From the NCBI RefSeq assembly GCF_937616625.2, contig NC_065577.1, positions 26,487,501 to 26,551,500 on the forward strand: a DNA stretch of 64,000 nt, read 5' to 3'. The position numbers and the translations under genes were made by a program. The notes under the pieces are model-generated. The model worked only from the letters and a program-made list of their open reading frames with translations. It did no database searches and was not told where the DNA came from. This DNA comes from Mercurialis annua. Lineage: Eukaryota; Streptophyta; Magnoliopsida; Malpighiales; Euphorbiaceae. Below are positions 50,921 through 61,099 of this stretch, piece after piece (position 1 is the stretch's first letter; every line of letters begins with the position of its first letter).

Positions 50921-52370
50921 CAACCTTACGCGAGGAGTCTAACTTTGAACTCTAACTAAAGCGCGCTCGGGAGGCAATCCCGAGTGGTTCGATTTCTTAC
51001 TTTTGTTTCTTTATTTTTTTGATTTTTAGCTTTTGAATTTATGTTTTGAGTATATTAGTTTATGTTCAAGTTAATGCCGGGTATGTTTTGTTTGTGGTGT
51101 GTAAGAATTTCGGTGAAAGGAAAAATTTTATGTTTCAATTCAGCGTGAGGGCTCGATCGAGCCCTTCCTCACTTATGAGGGGCTCGATCGAGCCCCATGA
51201 ACAAATTTAAACAAAAAATTGTTCAAAGAGGGGCTCGATCAAGCCCCACACTTAAAACAAAGGGCTCGATCGAGCCATGCTTACAAGGGGGAGTTTGAAG
51301 TGTTTTTTCAAAGGGCGGGCATATAGATTGGTGAAGTGGCATCATCTCAACCTTTCAAATTCAAAATTCAAGCCATCTCTACACTTCTTCTTCTTTAAGT
51401 CAAATTCCAGCCACCACCCTACACCATCTTCGGAACCCCCAACATTTCACTAGCTAGATTTGCATTCTCTAACTCTATCTCATACAATTTCATATTTTAT
51501 TTTATTTCTTGCTTAGAGACTAAGCTAGAAATAGTGTGGGGAGGGTTGTGAAATTGTATCTCGCTTTATCTTATGTTTTTATCGCTTTATGTTTATTTAT
51601 TGTATGTTTCTGTTGTTTGTGTTTGTGTCTAGTTGTGGTAGGTTGTTTTGAGTCACCTCAAGCACGAAATCTTTGGCTTTGGATTGTTGTAAGCATGATT
51701 AGTGGCCTTGGTGTACTTTTGAAAATTTGTCAACGGATGTTATTTCCGATCAATGAAGTCATCAAATGTGTTTTCTAGTTTAATCAATCAAATGTTGATG
51801 CTTGCCTAATGAGATGCAATTTGTATGACATGCTTGAATGAGATTAGGGTGAATTCAATTAGTTGGTTGTTGTGATTTCGACATTTTCTTAGTTACTTAA
51901 CGCTGATGCATGATGTGTGCTTTAAATTGTAAAAATTGTCTCATTTTGCAATTTTAGGCATGATTGGCATGTGTTCATAGGAGTTAAGTATTTGGCATGA
52001 CACCACTTTTATTTGAGCGTTTGTTGAGCCTAATTGTTTTTGGTGAGTGTCGTTTGCATGCTAAATTCCTAACACTTGCTCGGTGTCCGTTCGAGACTAT
52101 ATGGTTGAGTGTCAATAACTAAATGAGTATGGCATTAGGACTACCCCATTTTTGAATAAGACCACTTTAAAAGCCTACCATTCACCCTTAGATTTCACCA
52201 TTTGAGCCTAAACCTTTCCTCGACATACACAAATTACTAACATTTAACCTTCAACATTTTAACTCTTTAAACACCCAAATTTGACTTAAATAACTTCAGT
52301 TGGGAAGAATGAGACACTAGCTTGATGATTACAAAGAAAAGTGAACAAGTCTCTAAGAGAAAATTTTCCT
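50921..52370 (+). other. Non-coding 3' interior of the Athila/Tat-like element
   Basis: No pol domains are visible in any frame. It contains four more GGGCTCGATCGAGCCC-type palindromes (51,148-51,276). A short hydrophobic frame at about 51,536-51,778 (GTG start, Leu/Val/Phe/Cys-rich, T-rich DNA) could encode a membrane segment, but it has no ATG or homology support. Confidence 0.6.
51148..51276. repeat. Four GGGCTCGATCGAGCCC palindromes in the element interior
   Basis: Copies at 51,148-51,165, 51,179-51,196, 51,230-51,247 (one mismatch, GATCAAG) and 51,263-51,276 (14-bp core). They are the same palindrome as in the LTR, 2.7 kb away. Confidence 0.95.
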
Positions 52371-52437
52371 TAAGAAAAAGAAAAGCAAAAGAAAGAAAGA
52401 ATAAAAAAAATGAAAAAAAAGAAAGAAAATTTGGTTT
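52371..52437 (+). repeat. Long A/G tract in the element 3' region
   Basis: About 65 bp of almost pure purine (AAAGAAAAGCAAAAGAAAG... with GAAAGAAAG repeats). It lies 640 bp before the 3' LTR, so it is not the adjacent polypurine tract. Confidence 0.8.
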
Positions 52438-53059
52438 ATTATGAATAAAGGCATAAAAAAAGAAAGTTTACAAGTGTGGAAAATTCCGAGCTAGGTCGAA
52501 AGTGCATTACAAGTTAGTTGTTCAAGTAAAATTTTAGCCAATTATCCAAATGTACCTACCCCTAACCCCTAGCCAAGTTACAACCCTTACATAAGTCCAT
52601 ATGATAGTTGTTGATTACCGAACTAAGTAATGGAGTTCGGGACAAAGAGCAAGCTTATGGTGATTTTTCACGTATTTTGAGCTTTATTGTATACCCGAAA
52701 CACTTGTGTGTTGGAGCGACATCTTGTGAGATTTAATTGCTTTTACTTGATGCCTATGAATAATATGTCATGATTTGCCATTTCTTTTTGGACCAATGTG
52801 TGCATTTCCCGTAGATGATTCTAACTTCGAGATTTTTTGACACGACGCCATATCAATAGTATCCTCAATGTCATTGGATTATGTCATTATAATTGCATTC
52901 ATCATTTGTCTGCGCCGCTTTTGGTTGTTAATGCTAGATGGTTGTATTTGTGTTTTCAGTGATTGGGATTTCGGTCGTTGCCATTTGTTCATAGTCACCA
53001 AGGTTGTTAATGCTGCATTGATAGTGAGATTCATTTCTTGCCTGGGGACAAGCAAGGAT

Positions 53060-53075
53060 TTAGTGTGAGGAGGTT
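53060..53075 (+). other. Polypurine tract before the 3' LTR
   Basis: GTGAGGAGG followed by TT and the 3' LTR TGATAGG. The preceding GGGGACAAGCAAGGATTTAG matches the phrase commonly found upstream of the 3' LTR in Athila/Tat elements. Confidence 0.65.
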
Positions 53076-53150
53076 TGATAGGAGTAAAATACTCCTATGT
53101 ATTCTAGTTGTTTTCCGTACGCTTTTACGTGTTTCACCATGCTTTTTGGT
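53076..53150 (+). repeat. Truncated 3' LTR (first 75 bp)
   Basis: Matches the first 75 bp of the 5' LTR with only two substitutions (TTTTTCGTAAG versus TTTTCCGTACG). It ends at TTTTTGGT, where it passes into satellite TTAAATCGC. The shared TTTGG(C/T)TTAAATCGC context suggests microhomology at the break. Confidence 0.9.
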
Positions 53151-55587
53151 TTAAATCGCTTAAAGTTTCTAAACATTCGGCTTAAATCGCTAAAAATGCG
53201 AAACGTTTAGATTTGTTTCGTAAATTTGTTTCGTAACATTTTGAACGTTTGGATTTGTTTCTTGACGTTTTAAACGTTTGGCTTAAATCTCTAGAAAGGT
53301 GAAATGCTTGGATTTGTTTCGTAACGTTTGTTTTGTTTCGTAACGTTAATAAACGTTCGGCTTAAACATTTGGCTTAAATTGCTAAAAATGTGAAACGTT
53401 TAGATTTGTTTCGTAACGTTTTAAACGTTTGGTTTTGTTTCTTAACGTTTATAAACGTTTGGCTTAAACCGCTAAAAATGTAAAACGTTTGGATTTGTTT
53501 CCTAACGTTTTAAACGTTTGGTTCTGTTTCATAATGTTTATAAACGTTTGACTTAAATCGCTAAAAAGGTGAAACGTTTGTATTTGTTCCGTAATGTTTA
53601 AACGTTTGGCTTAAATCGCTTATAGGCGAAACGTTTGGTCTTGTTTCATAACCTTTGTAAACGCTTGGCTTAAATCGCTAAAAATGTGAAACATTTGTTT
53701 TTGTTCCGTAACGTTTGCAAAACGTTTGGCTTAAATCGCTAAAAATATGAAACGTTTGGATTTTTTTCGTATCGTTTTAAATATTTGGTGTTGTTTTGTA
53801 ACGTTTGTAAACGATTGGATTTGTTTCTTAAGGTTTGTAAACGTTTGGTTTAAATCGCTAAAAAGGTGAAACGTTTGGTTTTATTTTGTAACGTTTGTAA
53901 ACGATTGGCTAAAATTGCTTAACGGTGAAACTTTTTATTTTAATTTGTAACATTTGTAAACGTTTGGATTAAATTGCTAAAAATATGAAACATTTGGATT
54001 TGTTTCGTAACGTTTGTAAACGTTTGTCTTAAATCGCTAAAAAGATGAAACGTTTGGTTTTGTTTGGTAACGTTTGTAAACCTATGGCTTAAATCGCCAA
54101 AAAGGTGACACGTTTTAATTTCTTTCTTAACCTTTGTAAATGTTTGGCTTAAATTGCTAAAAAGGTGTAACGCTTGGATTTGTTTCATAACGTTTGTAAA
54201 CATTTGGCTTAAATCGCTAAAAAGGTGCAATGTTTAGATTTGTTTCGTAGCGTTTGTAAACGTTTGACTTCAATCGCTAAAAAGATGAAACGTTTGGATT
54301 TGTTTCGTAACTTTTGTAAGCGTGTGGCTTAATTGCTAAAAAGGTGAAATGCTTGGATTTGTTTCGTAACGTTTGCAAACATTTAGATTAAATCGCTCAA
54401 AATGGGGAAATGTTTGGATTTGTTTCCTAATGTTTGTAAACGGTTTGCTTAAATCGCTAAAAAGGTGAAACGTTTGGTTTTGTTTCGTAACGTTTATAAA
54501 CGTTAAACTTAAATTGCTAAAAAGGTGAAACGTTTGGATTTGTTTCGTAACTTTTGTAAGCGTTTGGGTTAATTGCTAAAAAGGTGAAATGCTTGGATTT
54601 GTTTCATAACGTTTGCAAACATTTAGATTAAATCGCTCAAAATGGGGAAATGTTTGGATTTGTTTCCTAATTTTTGTAGACGGTTTGCTTAAATCGCTAA
54701 AAAGGTGAAACGTTTGGTTTTGTTTCGTAACGTTTATAAACGTTAAGCTTAAATCGCTAAAAAGGTGAAACGTTTGGATTTGTTTCGTAACGTTTGTAAA
54801 CGTTTGGCTTAAATAGCTAAAAATCTGACAGGTTTAGATTTGTTTCATAACCTTTGTAAACGTTTGGATTTGTTTCATAACGTTTGTAAACCTATGGCTT
54901 AAATCGCTAAAATGGGGAAACGTTTGGATTTGTTTTGTAACGTTTGTAAAAGTTTGGCTTAAATTACTAAAAATATGAAACTTTTGGATTTGTTTCGTAA
55001 TGTTTTAAACGTTTGGTTTAAATCGCTAAAAAGGTGAAACGTTTTGATTTGTTTCGTAACATTTGTAAACGTTTGGCTTAAATCGCTAAAAAGGTGAAAC
55101 ATTTGGATTTGTTTCGTAACATTTGTAAACGTTTGGCTTAAATGGCTAAAAAGGTGAAACATTGGGATTTGTTTCGTAACGTTTGTAAACGTTTGGCTTA
55201 AATGGCTAAAAAGGTGAAACGTTTGGATTTGTTTCGTAATGTTTGTAAGAACTTGGCTTAAATGACTAAAAAGGTGAAACATTTTGTTTTTTTCATAACA
55301 TTTGTAAATGTTTAGCTTAAATTGCTAAAAAGGTGAAACGTTTGGATTTGTTTCGTAAAGTTTGTAAACGTTTGGCTTAAATCGCTAAAAAGGTGACACT
55401 TTTAGATTTGTTTCATACCCATTGTAAACGTTAAACCTATGGCTTAAATCGCTAAAATGGGGAAACGTTTGGATTTGTTTTGTAATGTTTGTAAAGATTT
55501 GGTTTAAATCGCTAAAACGATGAAACATTTGGATTTGTTTTGTAACGTTTATAAATGTTTGGCTTAAACCGCTAAAAAGGGGAAATG
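53151..55587 (+). repeat. 60-bp satellite between the two islands
   Basis: Forward monomers, diverged, with some half-monomer units at the left edge (about 53,190-53,360). A four-monomer block is tandemly duplicated at exactly 240 bp (54,311 and 54,551; marker CTTTTGTAAGCG, then TTAGATTAAATCGCTCAAAA). It ends at GGGGAAATG before TGTTAGTAG. Confidence 0.93.
54300..54770 (+). repeat. Local 240-bp tandem duplication (four monomers)
   Basis: Two consecutive 240-bp units share CGTAACTTTTGTAAGCG, a shortened GGCTTAATTGC/GGGTTAATTGC monomer, GATTAAATCGCTCAAAATGG and GTAAACGGTTTGC/GTAGACGGTTTGC variants. Confidence 0.9.
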
Positions 55588-55845
55588 TGTTAGTAGTATG
55601 TTCCCTAGGGCCATTTAATCCGGTATATTTGTAGAACTAATCCCAATGGCAAAGATATATTTGATTTATTTGAACTAAGTGCCTTATCAACTAAGTGTTC
55701 ATTTATTACGTATTGTCCATATCACATTGTGATAGAATCAATTCCTAAGGTGTTAAGAATATGAGTGACAGATTATATTATACAAGTGATCTAAATAATC
55801 GTTCCCGATCGATGGGATCCTACGAATAAGTGCATCGCATTATTC

Positions 55846-55879
55846 CAATCTCGACTAGTGTCACGTTAAGTCAAACACT
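55846..55879 (+). repeat. Inverted repeat arm 1 within the LTR
   Basis: 34 bp containing CGACTAGTGTCACGTTAAGT. Its reverse complement lies at 56,418-56,451 with one mismatch. Confidence 0.9.
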
Positions 55880-56417
55880 TTTTGTAACGTTTTGAAAGAT
55901 CGTCACCTCTGTTTATTCTCCTGATTAGTAAAGAGTTACTAAATTACAGGAAGTAGTGAGTCTCATACTACTTGATGGGGATCAAAATAAACATGTGGAC
56001 ACTCAAGGTGGTGAGTGAGTCGAACAAGTGACGCTAGATGACTTATACATGGTAATTCATTAATATCAATTTAATGTCATCTAGTTCATAATTGTACATA
56101 TGTCCTTTGACTTGCGGTGACACTATCTTTTATATAGGTGATTCGAGTTTGATACTCCTTAACCCTAGATCTTTCATGAGCTAGGGCCGCAGGATGTGTT
56201 GGCTTTAGTTAGTTGTATATGGAGATAGGGGTTTAACCTAGAAAGGATTCATCACTCTGGATGAACGGAGACAAGATTCTATGCTATCTCGAATTGTTCT
56301 TGATGGATGATAAAACCTGCGCAGGTGTATATGACATACTTAGAAAGTAGTTTCTAGTGGAAGTCATATTTATCAAGAATTAGAACTAAGAGATGAGGCC
56401 ATATGATCAAGACAAAC

Positions 56418-56451
56418 AATGTTTGACTTAACGTGACACTAGTCGAGATTG
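56418..56451 (-). repeat. Inverted repeat arm 2 within the LTR
   Basis: 33 of 34 bases pair with 55,846-55,879, giving a potential hairpin with a loop of about 540 bp. The equivalent site in the second tandem copy (about 57,483-57,516) is more diverged. Confidence 0.9.
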
Positions 56452-57143
56452 AAATCTTAGATGTAGGGAATTTTGAGTGTACGGTAATTATGAACATTGG
56501 TTTATAAAGAATGCATCGAAACATTCATCTCTATTTGGGGGTCGTGATATGTTGCTAGACGTCACTCTCGATCTACGAGAATAAATAATTAAATGGGATT
56601 TAATTATTTAATGTAAAAAAGGCGTTTCTTATAACTCTCGTGGCCATATAGATATGAACCTAGTTAGTCACACACGATAGAGTGTGCAACCGATTGAGTT
56701 TGCGAAAGATCGATTTCATATAGATACTAGCATATCCCAGAAATTAATCTAAGATGAAAAACATGTACAAATTAGGGACTAGTTTGTAAGAGTTATAAAT
56801 TAGTAGGAACCTAATTGTACTATCTGCATATTAATTAGCGACTAATTTATAAGAGTTATAAATTAGTAGGAACCTAATTATATTTTAACCAAATTTTATG
56901 ATTAGAAGGCTTAAGTAATTAATTAGTGTATTTAATGATACTTAAAGCACTAATCATAAATTAGTGGAATTATAATGCAATATAGTGATGTCACGTAATG
57001 AAGATGATATCATGGAGATGATGTCATGGAGATGATGTCACAAGTGACACATATGTAGCTAGGTGTCACATGGTGGCAATACCTTAACTACATATGCAAC
57101 ACTTGTCTTGCCATATGTCTTAAGGAGACTAAACCTCCAAGCC

Positions 57144-57151
57144 TATATATA
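57144..57151 (+). promoter_or_regulatory. TATA box in LTR copy 1
   Basis: TATATATA in AGCCTATATATAGTTCATGG. The corresponding sequence in copy 2 (about 58,316) has lost the TATA. Confidence 0.55.
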
Positions 57152-57437
57152 GTTCATGGATGTTAATGCAAAAGAGACACCATAAGCAACATCTCACTAC
57201 AACACCAAGTTGTAGAGAGAGAAAAATACTGGAAGGAGTTCAAGTAGTCATCAATCACGGGAAGGAGTTCAAGAGGAAATCTTGCGTATTACTTTAAGGC
57301 GAGGATTCAATCGGACGCATACTCGTGTGGAAAAGTTTGAGATCGCCGTACATTCGGGACTACAAGAATTATTGGAGAATCGACATTGGTATTCTTCTTA
57401 CAATTTCTAGATGCATCCTTTAATTACTATGTATTTG

Positions 57438-58675
57438 TCAAGAATTAGACTTGAGAGATGAGGTCATATGATCAAGACAAACAGTGTTTGACTTAGCCAT
57501 GACACTAGTCGTTATTAGAATCTTAGATCAAGGGAATTTTGAGTGTACGATAATTATGAACATTGGTTCATAAAGAATGCATCGAAACATTCATCTCTAT
57601 TTGGGGGTTGTGATATGTTTCTAGACGTCACTCTCGATCTACGAGAATTAATAATTAAATGGGATTTAATTATTTAATATAAGAAAGGCATTTCCTATGA
57701 CTCCCGTTGCCATATACATGTGAACCTAGTTATTCACACACAATAGAGTGTGCAACCGATTGAGTTCACGAAAGATCGATTTTATATAGATACTAGCATA
57801 TCTCGGAAATTAATCTAAGATGCAAAACAAGTACAAATTAGGGACTAATTTGCAATAGTTATAAATTAGTAGGAACCTAATTGTACTATGACCAAATTAA
57901 TTAGGGACTAATTTATAAGAGTTATAAATTAATAGGAACCTAATTATATTTTAACCAAGTTTTATTATTAGAAGGCTTAAGTAATTAATTAGCGTAATTA
58001 ATGATACTTAAATCACTAATCATAAATTAGTGGAATGGTGATGCAATATAGTGATGTAATGTAATGAAGATGATATCATGGAGATGATGTCACAAGTGAC
58101 ACATATGTAGCTAGGTGTCACATGGTGGCAATACCTTAACTACATATGCAACACTTGTCTTGCCATGTGTCTTAAGGACACTAAGCCTCCAGATGACATC
58201 ATGGAGATGATATCACAAGTGACACATACGTAGCTAGGTGTCACATGGTGGAAATACCTTAACTACATATTTAACACTTGTCTTGCCATGTGTATTAAGG
58301 ACACTAAACCTCCAAGCCTAAATTTAGTTCATGGATGTTAAGGCGAAAAAGACACCATAAGCAACATCTCACTACAACACCAAGTTGTAGAGAGAGAAAG
58401 ATACTTGAAGGAGTTCAAGTAGTCATCAATCACGCGAAAACCTTGGCGACGTTTTTCATACATCCGAGCACGGACGTAATCGTGGCGAGAGTTTGAGCTT
58501 AGGGCTGCTCGGCAAGAGGAAATCTTGCGTATTACTTCAAGGCAATTATTCAATCGGACGCATACTCGTGTGGACAAGCTTGCGATCGCCGTACTTTCGG
58601 GACTACAAGAATCATCGGAGAATCGACATAGGTATTCTTCTTACGATTCCTAGATGCATGCTTTAATTACTAAAT
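57438..58675 (+). repeat. LTR internal tandem duplication, copy 2
   Basis: Second unit, from TCAAGAATTAGA to CTTTAATTACTAAATG. It is longer because of a 123-bp internal duplication (58,069-58,191 and 58,192-58,314) and an approximately 75-bp segment at 58,440-58,515 that copy 1 lacks. The TATA box equivalent reads CCTAAATTTAG. Confidence 0.88.
58069..58314 (+). repeat. 123-bp tandem duplication
   Basis: Two consecutive 123-bp units start GATGATATCATGG / GATGACATCATGG and end CACTAAGCCTCCA / CACTAAACCTCCA, with a handful of substitutions. Confidence 0.9.
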
Positions 58676-58724
58676 GATACGACGATCCATTTGTTGTTGA
58701 TATGATCAACTTGAGGATTCAGAT

Positions 58725-58788
58725 TGTTGGAATTTTGATATTGAATTGAAATACACGATCCGGACCCGCGCGTCCCGCTGCGCCAACA
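58725..58788. other. 64-bp segment with TGTTGG...CCAACA ends at the LTR/virus junction
   Basis: TCAGATTGTTGG at the left and CCAACATCTGA at the right are reverse complements apart from one missing A. The middle is GC-rich (CGGACCCGCGCGTCCCGC), unlike its surroundings. It may be the natural end of the Copia-like LTR or a small separate insertion. Confidence 0.5.
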
Positions 58789-58804
58789 TCTGAGTCAGAT
58801 CTCC

Positions 58805-59492
58805 CTAGACTTTTGGAATGGCTAAAGAGGATTCTGTATCATGCTGACCAATATCAAAAGTAGGCATCTTGTTGGTGGCATAAGTCTGAAGAAAATTCTG
58901 GATCGGATTGACCATCATTGTATCATAGGTGGGAAAAGGGGTTTTTGATTTAGTGTCTTGATTGGCCGAGTAAGACGAAGATGAAGAAATTGTTTTTGTG
59001 GAGGGAAATTTTCCTTTTCGAAGCCTTTTATTAAACAATTCTCTTTCAAGACCAAGACTTCTAAGCTCATCTTCAGAAGGCATTTTAAGCTCATAGTCAT
59101 GGTTATTTGTGGTAGTTGGTAAGGAAAAATTCTATGTATAGAAGGAGGAAAAAGGGTTTATGGGATCTGATGTATCCATAGAAGAAGATCTTTGTTTCAG
59201 ATGTTTTTCAAGGGCTTGAATGTCTGCCTTCGTTTTGCATATTTCAATCTCCTTAGCACCAAGAGCATTCAAAGATAATTTTTGAATTAACACCTTCATC
59301 TCATCCTGGCCTGCTTGAACTTTTCTTTGAAGACCAGCAATTCTATTTATAATATCTTTCTAAAACTTGTCATCGATATCACTAAGTTTAAGAGAGACTT
59401 GATCGATATTTCGTTCAAGTTTAATGAGCTTTTGATTCTGAGCAATAACATTATGTGTTTGCCAGTTCAAGACTGCTTCTGCTTGAGAAACC
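58805..59492 (-). pseudogene. Caulimovirid polyprotein, coiled-coil/virion-associated region (broken)
   Basis: The minus-strand frame opens with a QAEAVLNWQ-type motif (about 59,490). A heptad-rich stretch follows (repeated I/L/V with K/Q/E), consistent with the coiled-coil preceding the capsid region in this virus family. Breaks are a TAG at 59,360-59,362, another stop near 59,130, and a frame change from the upstream segment near 59,490. The last open part (58,805-59,083) is Ser/Thr/Lys-rich and contains MPSEDELRSLGLE. It ends at a stop, and the LTR sequence begins immediately beyond. Not functional. Confidence 0.65.
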
Positions 59493-59939
59493 TATTTGGG
59501 TGTACCATCTGGCTGGATAGTGGAGGGATTTGTATAAATGGGGTTGATTTGATGGGTTGAGTGAGGTTAAGGTTTCTGGTAAAGGAGGGTATTCCTTTTC
59601 ATATGAAGGGGATTGAAACATACAGATTTGAGGGATTTCTGTCACAATAGGGTTTCTATGTATTGGTTCTTCCTTCCTTATCCATTTCAGGGATTTTTTG
59701 TAGCAAGGAAGTTGTTGTGATGTTTTTGGTGGTTTTGTAGGATTATGACAGCGTGAGTTTAATGGTTCTTTTGGGCAAGGCGTTGTCAAATCTGCTGGAG
59801 GAGAGTATGAAACTAAGTAATAATATTTTCCAGATGGTTGGCCAAGCATCCCCATAAAAAGATCATTATCATCATATCTCCTGGGAAAATCAGCTTCAGA
59901 ACAACATCTTGAGTTTTGGAGATCATCTTCGATTTCTTA
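59451..59939 (-). pseudogene. Caulimovirid polyprotein, linker region between movement protein and coiled-coil
   Basis: An open minus-strand frame starts after a TAA at 59,937-59,939. Internal ATGs lie near 59,855. It encodes an acidic start, a GQPSGKYYYLVSYSPP stretch and a proline-rich half with EYPPLP. Upstream of the TAA the same frame continues back to about 60,120, with an acidic Cys/Asp-rich segment. This is the spacer of the viral polyprotein. It is broken at both ends: TAA upstream and a frameshift at about 59,490 downstream. Confidence 0.65.
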
Positions 59940-60199
59940 ATCCTCCAAATCCGTTAAGCAATCTTCACAATCACAAGCATCGAATAAACAATAACCATCC
60001 CGTTGAAAGGCATATATAGGACGCCCTTCAAAATCAAAAGAGACAACAGGAACTCCTTTTTCTGGTGGAAATGGTTCAAGCATGAACTGTGTAGAAAATA
60101 TCTGAGGAGTGACATCAGTGTGTTTTGCAAAGGACGTCTCAACAGTGCCATCATATTTTTTTTAATGCTGGAGTACAGGACTGGACAGATTGAGTAGAT

Positions 60200-61014
60200 T
60201 CATGCACTTTTTTCATAGTTTGTAATCCACTTTTTAAGAAAAAGCTGCAGGAGTTCATTTCTAGTGATTTGTTTGGGTATATGGACACAAGAAGGGGTGT
60301 TTTGGGAATTTGTTTTTATCAAAAGGGCATCATTATGGTTTGCGGGTAAAGTGAGGTTTAAAGCATGGTTTTGCAAACGATACACCATTTGATAGTGAAG
60401 AGTAGCTGCAATTGAATCAACAACTTGTTGAGCCCCAATAATTTGTATTTGCACCTTTAATGCCGTAAGAGCCATCCGATCAGAGAGGGCAAGGTTGTAA
60501 TTTGGGTAAAAGGTGAAAAAAACTGAGCCTGCATTCAAGGAGGTTTCAACTGTACCAATCACTACATGTTGATACTGTAGATACCGAGAATCTACAAGAG
60601 CAATTCTTGTAAAACCTGGTAGACCGGCACGACCATGGTAACTGAGACCAAGTCGGATAGCTCCAAACTGAATATGTGTATTACCCCGAGCTAACCAAAC
60701 TCTTAAAAATTCAGGTGGAATCTCAAGAGTAATAAATTGTTCAGCTTGAGAAGCATGAATTGCGTATTGATCAAAGCTGGATTACTAATCATATTCTTTG
60801 ATAGGTTTGTAAGGCTTTTTTTTATCAAGGACTTGATATTATGAAAAGGGGTAGTGGTTTTAGAAAACGCATCATAACGATTGAGAAGAGGGGCTTTTGT
60901 ATCATATATTTTTTGATTTTTTGGAAGAAAAGTAAACTCATAAAGATAATCATTTTAATTTACAGTAGTAAGAGCAGTACTAGAAGGTGTAGAACAACAA
61001 CTTTTTGTGAGCAT
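60200..61014 (-). pseudogene. Caulimovirid movement protein region (broken)
   Basis: A minus-strand ATG at 61,014 lies about 70 bp after the primer-type site and fits the start of the viral polyprotein, but its frame stops after 19 codons (TAA 60,955-60,957). More stops (TAG/TAA at 60,782-60,787) precede a clean frame from 60,781 to a TGA at 60,200. That frame has the 30K-superfamily movement-protein features of caulimovirids: an HIQFGAIRLGL block, then HGRAGLPG, and near the C-terminus TLHYQMVYRLQNHAL. In the intact virus it moves virions or genomes through plasmodesmata. Here it is a relic with at least four disabling changes, including a frame change downstream. Confidence 0.85.
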
Positions 61015-61085
61015 GGTTGTAAAGTACTGACCGAATTTTCACAAAGTAAGAACTAGTATATATATTTCTTTTCTCTTCTCTGTAA

Positions 61086-61097
61086 GGCTCTGATACA
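61086..61097 (-). other. tRNA-Met-type primer site of the endogenous pararetrovirus
   Basis: Minus strand TGTATCAGAGCC. Plant pararetroviruses use TGGTATCAGAGC, complementary to initiator tRNA-Met. One base differs. Its place just upstream of the polyprotein ATG supports the call. Confidence 0.75.
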
Positions 61098-61099
61098 AT

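Larger units (their letters stand above)
48003..53150 (+). mobile_element. Non-autonomous Athila/Tat-like Ty3/gypsy LTR element, 3' truncated
   Basis: Direct evidence: a sequence starting TGATAGGAGTA occurs at 48,003 and again at 53,076, defining 5' and 3' LTR starts. A primer site follows the 5' LTR. A gag-like ORF with CCHC knuckles lies inside. A purine-rich stretch (GTGAGGAGG) immediately precedes the 3' LTR. Family knowledge: Athila/Tat elements use a tRNA-Asp primer site of the TGGCGCCG type, and their gag has a PYS...YNPGW...NF.W signature after the zinc knuckle; the ORF here has a close match. No reverse transcriptase, RNase H or integrase is present in the 3.5-kb interior, so it would have depended on partners. 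The 3' LTR is only 75 bp long before satellite resumes, so target-site duplication cannot be tested. Confidence 0.85.
56373..57437 (+). repeat. LTR internal tandem duplication, copy 1
   Basis: 1,065-bp unit from TCAAGAATTAGA to CTTTAATTACTATGTATT. Carries an intact TATATATA box. Confidence 0.88.
55588..58788 (+). mobile_element. Long LTR, probably Ty1/Copia-type, with internal tandem duplication
   Basis: It begins TGTTAG directly after satellite and plausibly ends GCGCCAACA at 58,788, giving TG...CA termini. Inside are a TATA box, a leader (CACTACAACACCAAGTTG) and a tandem duplication that accounts for over 1 kb of its 3.2-kb length. I see no primer site or coding region after it: the next sequence is a virus fragment in the opposite orientation. 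It is best read as a solo or truncated LTR. The flanking 5-mers (AAATG and TCTGA) do not form a target-site duplication. The Copia assignment rests on general resemblance of the R-U5 text and is tentative. A 79-codon minus ORF at 58,338-58,577 lies inside the LTR and is not a gene. Confidence 0.5.

Noticed and set aside
51536..51778. Hydrophobic 80-codon frame as an envelope-like protein of the Athila element
   Set aside because: It starts at GTG, arises from T-rich DNA and is far shorter than Athila env-like ORFs. Mentioned only within the interior region.
58338..58577. 79-codon minus-strand ORF
   Set aside because: Antisense to duplicated LTR leader sequence. The equivalent frame is not preserved in the other copy.
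59315..59560. Plus-strand ORFs at 59,315-59,560, 60,003-60,197 and 60,841-61,056
   Set aside because: They are antisense shadows of the minus-strand viral polyprotein region.
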